From JACVRM01 sp963817375 (lineage in GTDB: Bacteria > Actinomycetota > Thermoleophilia > Gaiellales > Gaiellaceae), in assembly GCA_963817375.1 (NCBI GenBank), contig CAWFOB010000006.1, positions 434,001 to 498,000 on the forward strand: a stretch of DNA of 64,000 nucleotides. Reading direction: 5' to 3'. The translations under genes and the position numbers were made by a program. Of the stretch, positions 53,769 through 61,875 are shown one piece after another. The number at the start of each line of letters is the position of its first letter. Position 1 is the first letter of the stretch. The notes beneath the pieces were generated by a model that was not told where the DNA came from, did not search any database, and saw nothing but the letters and a program-made list of their open reading frames with translations.

Positions 53769-53883
53769 CCGAGCCGTCCGAGTCGTCCGAGTCGTCCGTG
53801 TCTGCGTCGGCCACTGATGCGTAGTGCCTCTCCAGCACGGCCGTCGTCAGCTCGTCGTCCGTCAGCGTGGTGCGCTCGGCCAT
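53689..53883 (-). CDS. Small Asp/Ser/Ala repeat peptide, possible oxygenase substrate
   Basis: This 64-residue product has a strong ribosome site (AGGAGG, 53889-53894, 5 nt before ATG 53883). Residues 1-24 are leader-like (MAERTTLTDDELTTAVLERH). Residues 26-64 contain 20 Asp and 2 Glu in an alternating D-x pattern with Ser, Ala and Gly (DSDDSDGSDDGDADESDAD). The 3' end overlaps the start of the cupin_4 oxygenase. No family recognised. The tail could bind metal or be hydroxylated. A low-complexity acidic protein with no link to the oxygenase is the alternative. Confidence 0.6.
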   Translation of the reverse strand: MAERTTLTDDELTTAVLERHYASVADADTDDSDDSDGSDDGDADESDADADADESDGDADDSDS

Positions 53884-53888
53884 CTCCG

Positions 53889-53894
53889 CCTCCT
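53889..53894 (-). promoter_or_regulatory. Ribosome binding site of the Asp-rich peptide gene
   Basis: AGGAGG on the minus strand, 5 nt before the ATG at 53883. It is one of the best ribosome sites in the window, which supports translation of the small gene. Confidence 0.7.
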
Positions 53895-53963
53895 CGTCGT
53901 CGGGAGCGCGAGTCTACTGGCCTGCGACGCCGGGCCGGGTGGCACGACTAGAGTCCGGCGGCG

Positions 53964-55109
53964 GTGGATCTCTACGAGTACCAGGGCAAGGAGCTGTTCC
54001 GCCGCTTCGGCATCCCCGTCTCCGAGGGGCGGCTCGCCACCAGCCCGCGCGAGGCGCGCGACGCGGCCGAGGATCTCGGCACGCCCGTCGTCGTCAAGGC
54101 GCAGGTGCTGACCGGCGGCCGTGGCAAGGCCGGCGGGATCAAGCTCGCCGCGACGCCGGACGAGGCCGAGCACCACGCGCGGGAGATCCTCGGCATGGAC
54201 ATCCGCGGGCACGTCGTCAGGCGGCTCTGGATCGAGCGCGCCTCCGACATCGAGCGCGAGTACTACCTCTCGGTCACGTTCGACCGCGGTGAGAAGAAGG
54301 CGCTCTTCATGCTGACGACCGAGGGCGGCGTCGACATCGAGGAGGTCGCGGAGAAGCGCCCGGACGCGCTCGCGCGCCTGCACGTGGACCCGCTCGAGGG
54401 CTTCCAGCCCTACCAGGCGCGCCGGCTCGTCTACGAGGCGGGCATCGCCGATCCGGGCGAGCAGAAGCAGATCATGCAGATCGTCGAGAAGCTCTACGCG
54501 GCGTTCGTCGGCTGCGACGCCATGCTCTGCGAGATCAACCCGCTCATCGTCACGCCGTCCGGCGAGGTGCGTGCGCTCGACTCCAAGTTCACGGTCGACG
54601 ACAACGCGCTCTTCAAGCACCCGGACATCGCGGACATGCGCGACCCGGAGGCGGTGCCTCCGGAGGAGCGCTTCGCGCGTGAAAAGGGCGTCACCTACGT
54701 GAAGCTGGAGGGCGACGTCGGCGTGCTCGGCAACGGCGCCGGGCTGTCGATGTCGACGGTGGACGTCGTCACCTTCGTCGGCGGACAGCCGGCGAACTTC
54801 TGCGACCTGGGCGGCGGCGGCGACGCCGAAGGCGTCGTGGACGCGCTCGAGGTCATCACGCGCGACCCGCAGGTGCGCTCGATCTTCTTCAACATCTTCG
54901 GCGGGATCACGCGCTGCGACGAGGTTGCGCGCGGGATCCTGGAGGCGCTCGACCGCCTCGACATGAGCCGCTACCCGATCGTCGTCCGCCTCGACGGGAC
55001 GAACGCCGAGGAGGGCCGGGCGATCCTGGCCGAGGCGGGCAAGGAGAACATCCATCCGGAGGCGACGATGCTGGACGGCGCCCGCCGGGCCGTGGAGCTG
55101 GCGGCGTGA
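53964..55109 (+). CDS. sucC: Succinyl-CoA synthetase beta subunit
   Basis: This 381-residue ATP-grasp subunit of the TCA-cycle enzyme makes succinate, CoA and NTP reversibly. The start is MDLYEYQGKELFRRFGIPVS, with nucleotide-binding VVVKAQVLTGGRGKAGGIKL, MLCEINPLIV, and FFNIFGGITRCDEVARGI near the CoA side. The GTG start is at 53964. The stop overlaps a methyltransferase gene (GTGA) that separates it from sucD. Confidence 0.97.
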   Translation: MDLYEYQGKELFRRFGIPVSEGRLATSPREARDAAEDLGTPVVVKAQVLTGGRGKAGGIKLAATPDEAEHHAREILGMDIRGHVVRRLWIERASDIEREYYLSVTFDRGEKKALFMLTTEGGVDIEEVAEKRPDALARLHVDPLEGFQPYQARRLVYEAGIADPGEQKQIMQIVEKLYAAFVGCDAMLCEINPLIVTPSGEVRALDSKFTVDDNALFKHPDIADMRDPEAVPPEERFAREKGVTYVKLEGDVGVLGNGAGLSMSTVDVVTFVGGQPANFCDLGGGGDAEGVVDALEVITRDPQVRSIFFNIFGGITRCDEVARGILEALDRLDMSRYPIVVRLDGTNAEEGRAILAEAGKENIHPEATMLDGARRAVELAA

Positions 55110-55753
55110 CGGACGTCTGGAGCTCGCGGGCCGAGGGCTACCGCACTGCGGTCGAGCAGCGCGAGGGCGAGGATCTCGACCTCATCGTCGAGTGGTCGGC
55201 CGGTGCGAAGACGGCGCTCGACGTCGCCACCGGCGGCGGCCACGTCGCGCGGCGGCTGCGCGAGGCGGGCCTGGACGTGATCACCTGCGACCCGGCGCCG
55301 GGGATGCACCCCGACGTGATCTGCCGCGCCGAGGATCTGCCGTTCGCGCCTGGCAGCTTCGATGTCGTCGTGACCAGGATCGCGCCGCACCACTTCGAGG
55401 ACGTGCCGGCCGCGATCGCCGCGATGGCGCGGGCCTCGCGCGACCTTGTCATCATCGAGGACACGCTCTACGCGAGCGACCGCGTCGAGGAGGCCGAGCG
55501 CCTCCGCGACCCGACGCACATCCGCTCGTACTCGGAGGCGGAGTGGCGGTCGTTCCTCACGGATGCGGGGCTCGTGCTCGAGGAGGTCCGCCACATCGAG
55601 AAGACCCACCCGTTCGACGCGTGGCTCGCCCGCACAGGCTGCGAGGGCGAGGAGGCGGAGCACGTCCGCGTGCTGCTCGCCGAGCGCACCACCCCCGACG
55701 GGTCCGGCTGGACGGACGTGAAGATCCTGCTGCGCGCGAGGAAGGGAGCCTAG
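55106..55753 (+). CDS. Class I SAM-dependent methyltransferase between sucC and sucD
   Basis: This 215-residue methyltransferase has motif I ALDVATGGGHVARRLREAGL, acidic CDPAPGMHP, motif LPFAPGSFDVVVTRIAPHHF and VIIEDTLYASD, close to UbiE/Methyltransf_11 proteins. It overlaps sucC by 4 nt and lies 7 bp before sucD, so it is transcribed with both. The acceptor is unknown. The insertion into the normally adjacent sucCD pair is unusual. Confidence 0.85.
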   Translation: MTDVWSSRAEGYRTAVEQREGEDLDLIVEWSAGAKTALDVATGGGHVARRLREAGLDVITCDPAPGMHPDVICRAEDLPFAPGSFDVVVTRIAPHHFEDVPAAIAAMARASRDLVIIEDTLYASDRVEEAERLRDPTHIRSYSEAEWRSFLTDAGLVLEEVRHIEKTHPFDAWLARTGCEGEEAEHVRVLLAERTTPDGSGWTDVKILLRARKGA

Positions 55754-55760
55754 AGACCCG

Positions 55761-56642
55761 ATGGCGATCATCGTCGACCGCGACACCCGCCTCGTCGTCC
55801 AGGGCCTGACCGGGCGCGAGGGCTCGTTCCACGGGCTGCGCAACCGCGCCTACGGCACCCAGGTCGTCGCCGGCGTCACGCCCGGCAAGGGCGGGACCGA
55901 CGTCGAGGGCGTGCCGATCTTCAACACGGTCGCCGACGCGGTCGAGCAGGCGGGCGCCAACACCACGATGGTCTTCGTCCCGGCGCGCTTTGCCGGCGAC
56001 GCCATCTACGAGGCAGTCGACGCGGGCATCTCCACGGTGATCTGCATCGCCGAGGGTCTCCCGGCACACGAGATGCTGCGCATCTACTCGTACATCCGGC
56101 GGCGCGGCGTGACCATGATCGGCCCCAACTGCCCCGGCGCACTCTCGCCCGGCAAGGCAAACGTCGGGATCATCCCGGCCGAGATCTTCAGCGAGGGGAA
56201 CATCGGGCTCGTCTCGCGCTCCGGCACGCTGACCTACCAGATCGGCCACGAGCTCACGCAGCTCGGGCTGGGCAACTCCACGATCGTCGGCATCGGCGGC
56301 GACCCGGTCGTCGGCTCCTCGTTCGTCGACATCCTGGAGCGCTTCGAGCGCGACCCCGAGACGGAGTACGTCGTCATGGTCGGCGAGATCGGAGGCAACG
56401 AGGAGGAGCAGGCCGCCGAGTACATCCAGGCCCAGATGTCGAAGCCGGTGCTCGCCTACATCGCCGGATTCACCGCGCCGCCCGGGAAGACGATGGGGCA
56501 CGCGGGCGCGATCATCTCGGGCACCGCCGGCACGGCCCAGGCCAAGAAGGAAGCGCTCGAGGCGCACGGCGTCCGGGTCGGCACCACGCCGACCGAGGTC
56601 GCCCAGCTCGTCGCCGAGACGGCGCGCGTCGCCGCGCGCTGA
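55761..56642 (+). CDS. sucD: Succinyl-CoA synthetase alpha subunit
   Basis: This 293-residue subunit has the CoA-binding Rossmann domain (TRLVVQGLTGREGSFHGLRN) and PNCPGALSPGKANVGIIPAE. It also has SRSGTLTYQIGHELTQLGLG and the phosphohistidine loop GKTMGHAGAIISG. A complete, normal-length subunit, it pairs with the sucC product. It starts at ATG 55761, 7 bp after the methyltransferase. Confidence 0.97.
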   Translation: MAIIVDRDTRLVVQGLTGREGSFHGLRNRAYGTQVVAGVTPGKGGTDVEGVPIFNTVADAVEQAGANTTMVFVPARFAGDAIYEAVDAGISTVICIAEGLPAHEMLRIYSYIRRRGVTMIGPNCPGALSPGKANVGIIPAEIFSEGNIGLVSRSGTLTYQIGHELTQLGLGNSTIVGIGGDPVVGSSFVDILERFERDPETEYVVMVGEIGGNEEEQAAEYIQAQMSKPVLAYIAGFTAPPGKTMGHAGAIISGTAGTAQAKKEALEAHGVRVGTTPTEVAQLVAETARVAAR

Positions 56643-56668
56643 CCGTCCGCGCGCCTAGACTCGGGCGC

Positions 56669-57766
56669 GTGACGACGATCTCTCTCGCCCGCGGCGTGCC
56701 GCCGCCCGAGCTGCTCCCCTACGAGCAGCTGGCCGACTGCGCACGCGCCGCAATTCTGGCCGAGGGCCAGACGCTGCTGAACTACGGGCCGGTCTCCGGA
56801 TACGAGCCGCTGCGCGCCTGGGTTGCGGAGCGGCACGGGGTCGACGCCTCGCACGTGATCCTGACCCCCGGCTCGCTGCCGGGGCTCGCGATCCTCGCGC
56901 AGGTGCTGCTCGCCGAGGGCCGCCGGGCGATCGTCGAGGCACCGTCCTACGATCGGCCGCTGCGGATCCTCGAGGGGCTGGGCGCCGACATCGCGACGGT
57001 GCCGGTGACCGACGACGGGATCGACGTCGACGCGCTCGAGGCCGAGCTGTCCGACGGGCGGCCCGCGTTCCTGTACGCGATCCCGACCTTCCAGAACCCC
57101 AGCGGGCGCACGTACTCGGAGGCCACGCGGCGTGACCTGCTCGGGCTCGCGCGTCGCCACGACCTGCTCATCCTCGAGGACGACCCGTACCGGCTCGTTC
57201 GCTTCGGCGCCGAGCCACCGCCGACGCTCTACGAGCTCGCGGCCGGGGAGGGAGTCGTCTACGCGGCCTCGTTCTCGAAGATCGTCGCGCCGGGCCTGCG
57301 GGTCGGGTATCTGATCCTGCCGCCGGAGCGGGTCGCGGCGGTCGAGGCGCGCGCCATCGGCACGTACCTGTCGCCGGCGCTCGCGATGCAGGCGATGCTC
57401 TACGAGTTCCTGCGCCGCGGCCTGCTGGAGGCCAACCTCGAGCGCGCCCGGTCGATCCTGCACGAGCGCCGCGACGCGCTGTTGGCCGCGCTCGAGCAGC
57501 ACCTCGGCCCGCGCGGCGCCTCGTGGAGCCACCCGGACGGCGGCTACTTCGTCTGGCTGGACTTCCCCGAGGGCGTGGCTGCGGACGAGGTCTTCGTGCG
57601 TGCGGCCGAGGCCGGCGTCGCCGTGGTGAAGGGCACGGACTTCTTCCCGTGGGGGTCGGGTGGGCAGTCCTCGCTGCGGCTCGCGTACAGCTTCGTGCCG
57701 CCTGCCGCGCTCGCCGAGGCGGTCGAGCGGCTAGCCGGCGCCGTGCCGGCGGCGGCGGCCGTATAG
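56669..57766 (+). CDS. PLP-dependent aminotransferase (class I/II, LysN-like)
   Basis: This 365-residue fold-type I aminotransferase has LLNYGPVSGYEPLRAWVAER, LTPGSLPGLAILAQVLLAEG, FLYAIPTFQNPSGRTYSEAT, LEDDPYR and lysine K204 in SFSKIVAPGLRVGYLI. It resembles 2-aminoadipate/aromatic aminotransferases of the MocR-catalytic-domain type, but without a GntR helix-turn-helix. The GTG start at 56669 is 26 bp after sucD. Amino-acid preference is not predictable. Confidence 0.88.
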   Translation: MTTISLARGVPPPELLPYEQLADCARAAILAEGQTLLNYGPVSGYEPLRAWVAERHGVDASHVILTPGSLPGLAILAQVLLAEGRRAIVEAPSYDRPLRILEGLGADIATVPVTDDGIDVDALEAELSDGRPAFLYAIPTFQNPSGRTYSEATRRDLLGLARRHDLLILEDDPYRLVRFGAEPPPTLYELAAGEGVVYAASFSKIVAPGLRVGYLILPPERVAAVEARAIGTYLSPALAMQAMLYEFLRRGLLEANLERARSILHERRDALLAALEQHLGPRGASWSHPDGGYFVWLDFPEGVAADEVFVRAAEAGVAVVKGTDFFPWGSGGQSSLRLAYSFVPPAALAEAVERLAGAVPAAAAV

Positions 57767-57979
57767 CTGCGACAGCAGCACGCCGACGGCCAGCCCGAGC
57801 ACGAACCCGAGCAGCAGCAGCCAGATCAGCCCCACGTGGGCGCTGAAGAAGATGAAGTGCAGGGTGACCTTGCCGGAGTTCTTGGCGATGAACGCGACGA
57901 GGTAGATCGCGATCGCGGCGAGGCCGATGATGGTCGCCCAGAGCCGCGGCTGGAACTGCTCGCTGCGGCCGGAGCTCAT
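57731..57979 (-). CDS. LapA/DUF1049 membrane protein
   Basis: This 82-residue protein has two helices (WATIIGLAAIAIYLVAFIA and LIWLLLLGFVLGLAVGVLLS), linked by KNSGKVTLHFIFFSAHVG, the LapA-domain (DUF1049) pattern. A basic tail, GRRRRHGAG, follows. ATG 57979 gives MSSGRSEQFQPRLW. It overlaps the aminotransferase 3' end by 36 nt. Homologues often accompany envelope or LPS assembly, but its role here is unknown. Confidence 0.8.
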   Translation of the reverse strand: MSSGRSEQFQPRLWATIIGLAAIAIYLVAFIAKNSGKVTLHFIFFSAHVGLIWLLLLGFVLGLAVGVLLSQLYGRRRRHGAG

Positions 57980-57990
57980 GGCGGCGGACT

Positions 57991-58176
57991 CTACGCGGTG
58001 GGGTGCTCCGCGAGAGGATCGGACGGCCGGGGGACGAGGCGCGCCTGGAGCGGACGGGCGAGCCGTCCGCGGACGGCGTTGCGGAAGGTCGGGCAGGGCT
58101 GGTCGACCAGCAGGGCGCAGAGGCCCGTCTGGCGGAAATAGCAATCTTCACAGCTTGTTCTAAGCGTCTTGCTCAA
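57991..58176 (-). CDS. Small Cys-rich protein, zinc or Fe-S binding
   Basis: This 61-residue product starts at TTG 58176 (MSKTLRTSCEDCYFRQTGLC). Four cysteines lie as C-x2-C-x7-C-x7-C (C9, C12, C20, C28), suitable for a zinc knuckle. The C-terminal half is basic. I recall short proteins with CYFR...LCAL...PCPTFR in this group of actinobacteria, but no function. It lies 11 bp upstream of the LapA gene on the same strand. Confidence 0.55.
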   Translation of the reverse strand: MSKTLRTSCEDCYFRQTGLCALLVDQPCPTFRNAVRGRLARPLQARLVPRPSDPLAEHPTA

Positions 58177-58310
58177 GATTCAGTGTGCTCCCCTCATGGT
58201 GTCCCTCGAACAAGGCGGGATACTAGGGCGCGCACGGCCGGATACAAGGGGTTCGGCGGTAGGTTTTCCCGCAAAGAGCAGGAAGATCTGACGGCGGTCT
58301 GAACCGGCGC

Positions 58311-59327
58311 TCAGGCCGTTTTCGCGGCGGTTGCCAGGGCGCGCAACGCCTGTCGAAAAGTCTCCACAGGGATGACGCGCATGCCGCCCGCGTAGCGCTT
58401 CGCCTCGGTCGCGTTTTCCCCAGCCGGAACGAGGAAGACATTGACGCCGGCCTGCTTGGCCCCGATCGTCTTCTGTTTCACGCCTCCGATCGGCCCGACC
58501 GACCCGTCGAGGTTGATCTCTCCGGTTGCCGCGACCTTGAGGCCGTGGTCGACGTTGCGGCCGAGCTCCTCCAGGATGTCGAGCGCGAACGCGAGCCCGG
58601 CCGACGGGCCGCCGACCCGGCCGAGGTCGATGCTCACCTTGAGCGGCAAGGTGATCGTGACGGCGGGCTCGATGCCGACGCCGATGATCGTGCGCTTTGG
58701 GTCCTGGGGGTCGTGGACGGTCTTGACCGCGACGGGAACGACGCGTCCCGTGCGTCGCACCTTCAGGTGGACGACGCTGCCGGGCTTGTGCGCGCGGATC
58801 GCCGTCGCCAGCTGCTGCGGCGTCCGCACGGGCTTGCCGTCGGCCTGGACGACGGTGTCGCCGGGCTTCAGCGCCTTGGCCGCCGGCGTCCCGAGGTAGA
58901 TGGCCGAGATGAGGACGCCGCGCGGGATGATCTTCACACCCTTGACGCCCGCCTGCTTGAGCGCGATCGCAGCGGCGATCTTCTGCGACCGCTTCATGTC
59001 CTGGAGGTCGACCGCGAACTGCTGCGTCTCGGAGGTGTTCGGCGGGAGGTAGTCCGCGGCCTTCACGAACGTCGACCCGTCCGGGCGCAGCCACGGCACG
59101 TACTTCTCGAGGATCGTCGCCTTGCGGATGTGCACCTCGTCGTAGTAGATGCCGCCGCCGTCGTGGTCGGGTCGTGCGCCCTGGACGTGCACCTTCGGCG
59201 CGAGCGGCTGGGCCTTCACGGGCAGGAAGAGAAAGTCGCTGGACGGGGTGACGTAGGCAACCGCGAGAACGGCGAGCAGCAGCAGCGCGAGGGCCCCGAG
59301 CCGGCCCGGCGTGACCCAACGGCGCAC
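58311..59327 (-). CDS. Membrane-anchored PDZ/Lon-like serine-lysine protease
   Basis: This 338-residue protein has one N-terminal helix (LGALALLLLAVLAVAYV), a PDZ domain (residues about 130-205, RGVLISAIYLGTPAAKALKP, GDTVVQADGKPV) and a Lon-type S16 domain without ATPase: Ser242 in RVGGPSAGLAFALDIL and the lysine in GPIGGVKQKTIGAKQ. This is the YlbL-like layout, an extracytoplasmic protease. The GTG start at 59327 gives the best signal anchor. It is divergent from the ECF sigma gene. Confidence 0.9.
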   Translation of the reverse strand: MRRWVTPGRLGALALLLLAVLAVAYVTPSSDFLFLPVKAQPLAPKVHVQGARPDHDGGGIYYDEVHIRKATILEKYVPWLRPDGSTFVKAADYLPPNTSETQQFAVDLQDMKRSQKIAAAIALKQAGVKGVKIIPRGVLISAIYLGTPAAKALKPGDTVVQADGKPVRTPQQLATAIRAHKPGSVVHLKVRRTGRVVPVAVKTVHDPQDPKRTIIGVGIEPAVTITLPLKVSIDLGRVGGPSAGLAFALDILEELGRNVDHGLKVAATGEINLDGSVGPIGGVKQKTIGAKQAGVNVFLVPAGENATEAKRYAGGMRVIPVETFRQALRALATAAKTA

Positions 59328-59424
59328 CGTTCGAGGATAGACGCGGGCGAAATGACCGCGCCGGACCCGGACATTCCCACGGCAGTTCCGCCTACGCTGA
59401 CCACGCCGAAGGGAAGGGGCTCTG

Positions 59425-59979
59425 TTGCACGACGCGACGTCCGACGCTGCGCGCCGCCGCTTCACGGCGATCTACGCCGCCTACTACCACCGCGTGCTCG
59501 GCTACGCCCTGCGCCGGGCCGACGCCGACGATGCGGCCGACCTGGTGGCGGACACCTTCGCGACCGCCTGGCGGCGGCTCGACCGCGTCCCTGAAGGCGA
59601 GCAGGCGCTCTTCTGGCTCTACGCCACCGCCCGGCGCGTCTGTGCAAACCACCGGCGAGGCCGGCGCCGCCGGGATCAGCTGGCGCAGGCGGTCGCGCGC
59701 GAGCTGCCCGCCGGCGCGGACCCGGCCGCGGCCGGAGCGGTCGGCGCCGCATTCGCACGGCTCCGCGCGGACGAGCGCGAGCTGTTGCTCCTCGTCGCCT
59801 GGGAAGGGCTCGACGCCGAGGGCATCGCCGCGGTACTGGGCTGCTCACGCAACGCAGCCCGCATCCGCATCCACCGCGCGCGCCGGCGGTTCGCTTCGGC
59901 GCTTGCCGAGGACGACATGACGGCCCGGGCAGAGCCGCGTCTTGGCCAACCCCGACTTCGACTGGAGGACCGACCGTGA
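59425..59979 (+). CDS. ECF-type RNA polymerase sigma factor
   Basis: This 184-residue sigma factor has region 2 (FTAIYAAYYHRVLGYALRRA, DADDAADLVADTFATAWRRL, FWLYATARRVCANHRRGRR) and region 4 (RLRADERELLLLVAWEGLDA followed by EGIAAVLGCSRNAARIRIHRAR). The TTG start is at 59425. Its stop overlaps the next gene start, a CU044_5270-type membrane protein that probably acts as its partner. No -35/-10 autoregulatory site was identified. Confidence 0.9.
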   Translation: MHDATSDAARRRFTAIYAAYYHRVLGYALRRADADDAADLVADTFATAWRRLDRVPEGEQALFWLYATARRVCANHRRGRRRRDQLAQAVARELPAGADPAAAGAVGAAFARLRADERELLLLVAWEGLDAEGIAAVLGCSRNAARIRIHRARRRFASALAEDDMTARAEPRLGQPRLRLEDRP

Positions 59980-60965
59980 CCACCGATTCGACGATTGACC
60001 TGCTCGCCGGGCTTGCTCCAGTCCGCGACGATGAGCTCGCGGGCGCGGCCTCCAGCGCGGAGGCGCGCGCGCTGCTCGAGCGCCTCACCGCCAGGCCGGC
60101 CCGGAGGGCGAAGCGCTCGCGCTGGCTTGCTGTTCCGGCCGTGGCGGCTGCGGCAGTGGCCGTGGCGGCGGTGGCGCTCGTATCGAGCGGAAGCGAAGGC
60201 ACGTCGAGCGCCGCCGCGGCCACGCTCGAACGCGTCGCGGTCGTCGCGCAGCGCCAGATCCCGCTCATTCCCCAGGCCGGCCACTACCTGTACACGAAGT
60301 CGGTGAGCGCCTACATGTCGACAACGGCCCCCACGTCGAACCCGGACGACGCGTACAGCGTCCTGGTGCCGCGCGTCCGCCAGACGTGGATCGGTCCGGG
60401 CGGCGGCCGCCTCTATGAGACGAGCGGCACGCCGCGTTTCCTCAGCGATCGCGACCGCGAGCGCTGGATCGCGGCCGGCAGCCCGTCGCTCACGGAGCCG
60501 CCGGCGACGACCGCGCTCTCACCCGCCGGGGCGCTCGACCTCCCGGCCGACGCGGATGCGCTGTATGCCCGGCTGCAGGCGGAAGCGCAGGGCAACGGCA
60601 ACGGCGTCACCGCCGAGATGTTCACGCTCGTCGGCGACGCGTTGAGGGAGACGAGCGCGACGCCCGAGCAGCGGGCGGCGCTCTACGAGGTCGCGTCCCG
60701 CCTGCCCGGCGTGCAGCTGCTCGGCCACGTGCGGGACGACGCCGGGCGTCCGGGCGTTGCCGTGGCCCTGGATGCTCACGGGATCCGCTCGACGCTGGTC
60801 TTCGATCCCGAGACGTCGGCGCTGCTCCAGGAAGAGGAGGTCGCACTCGACGGCAACTCGTTCGGCTATCCGGCAGGGACGCGCGCCGGCTTTGCGCTCT
60901 ACCTCGTGCAGGCGGTCGTCGGCTCGGAGACGAGCACGCAGCCGGTCAGAGCAGGGAACGGGTGA
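59976..60965 (+). CDS. CU044_5270-type membrane protein, probable ECF sigma partner
   Basis: This 329-residue protein has an N-terminal cytosolic part (residues 1-50), one transmembrane helix (LAVPAVAAAAVAVAAVALVS) and a large extracytoplasmic domain with TWIGPGGGRLYETSGTPRFL and TAEMFTLVGDALRETSATPE. This is the layout of the CU044_5270 family found after ECF sigma genes. It is translated from a GTG that overlaps the sigma stop. It may act as an anti-sigma factor or sensor; a ZAS zinc motif is not seen. Confidence 0.75.
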   Translation: MTTDSTIDLLAGLAPVRDDELAGAASSAEARALLERLTARPARRAKRSRWLAVPAVAAAAVAVAAVALVSSGSEGTSSAAAATLERVAVVAQRQIPLIPQAGHYLYTKSVSAYMSTTAPTSNPDDAYSVLVPRVRQTWIGPGGGRLYETSGTPRFLSDRDRERWIAAGSPSLTEPPATTALSPAGALDLPADADALYARLQAEAQGNGNGVTAEMFTLVGDALRETSATPEQRAALYEVASRLPGVQLLGHVRDDAGRPGVAVALDAHGIRSTLVFDPETSALLQEEEVALDGNSFGYPAGTRAGFALYLVQAVVGSETSTQPVRAGNG

Positions 60966-61689
60966 GGCCGCCGTCAACCGGTACGACGGTGGCCGTCACG
61001 TAGGCGGCCCGATCGGAGGCGAGGAAGCAGACGACGTCGCCGACCTCGCGCGGCTCGCCGAGCCGGCGCAGCGGGATGGCCTGGAGGTCGCTCGTTGCGG
61101 GGCCGCTCGGGTAGCGCTCGCGAAGCCGCTCGGTGTCGATCTGCCCGGGCGCGATCGAGTTGACGGTGATCCCGTCCGGGCCGAGCTCCCGGGCGAGCGT
61201 CTTCGCCCAGCCGATCACGCCCGGGCGGACGGCGTTCGAGAGCGCGAGGTTGTCGACCGGCTGGCGCACGGAGCTCGACTCGATGTTGATGATGCGGCCC
61301 GCCGGGCTCTCGCGCAGGTGGGGCAGGCACAGCTCGGTCATCCGGACGGCCGACACGAGGAGCAACTCGACCGCCGACTCGATCTGCTCGGCGGTCAGCC
61401 CGACCGCGGGCCCACGGGGCGGGCCCCCGCTGTTGTTGACCAGGATGTCGACGCCGCCGAACGCCTCCACGGCGCGGGCGACGACGCGCTCGGCATCACG
61501 CGGGTCGGTGACGTCGCCGCGCACGCCGAGCGCGCCGATCCGCTCCGCCTCGCGGTCGAGCAGCTCGCGCCGGCGCGCGAACATGACGACGTTGGCGCCT
61601 TCCCCGGCAAGCGACTCCGCGGCGGCCAGCCCGATGCCGGACGACGCGCCGCAGACGATTGCCGTGCGGCCCTTTAGCCCGAGGTCCAT
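60946..61689 (-). CDS. Short-chain dehydrogenase/reductase lacking YxxxK
   Basis: This 247-residue classical-length SDR has the cofactor loop CGASSGIG (13-20), NNSGG at 85-89 and the Ser region NIESSS (135-140). The active-site Tyr and Lys are replaced: the expected YxxSK reads L148-A-L-S151-N152. It resembles BKR-like SDRs with the same change. The C-terminal PVDGGLTRSLL is normal. It overlaps the CU044 gene 3' end by 20 nt. Enzymatic activity is uncertain. Confidence 0.82.
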   Translation of the reverse strand: MDLGLKGRTAIVCGASSGIGLAAAESLAGEGANVVMFARRRELLDREAERIGALGVRGDVTDPRDAERVVARAVEAFGGVDILVNNSGGPPRGPAVGLTAEQIESAVELLLVSAVRMTELCLPHLRESPAGRIINIESSSVRQPVDNLALSNAVRPGVIGWAKTLARELGPDGITVNSIAPGQIDTERLRERYPSGPATSDLQAIPLRRLGEPREVGDVVCFLASDRAAYVTATVVPVDGGLTRSLL

Positions 61690-61710
61690 CGTCTCACGCG
61701 CGTCACCATA

Positions 61711-61731
61711 AGCCCCACCCTGGGTGGGGCT
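61711..61731. terminator. Perfect hairpin between SDR and mdh genes
   Basis: AGCCCCACC / GGTGGGGCT, 9 bp stem, CTG loop. It lies in the 186 bp gap between the mdh stop (minus strand, 61876) and the SDR start, and probably ends the icd-mdh transcript. I see nothing else in this gap. Confidence 0.6.
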
Positions 61732-61875
61732 GCTGGTTGACCACCCGCCACCCGCGACGAGCGTACCGAGGATCGACGCACGCGACTGTGCCGATTCGGT
61801 GCCGGCTGTCGCGCGGGCACCGCGTCACCGGGGCGTCGCGCAGCCGTGCGTGCGCCCTGCTCGTCCGCCGGTTGG

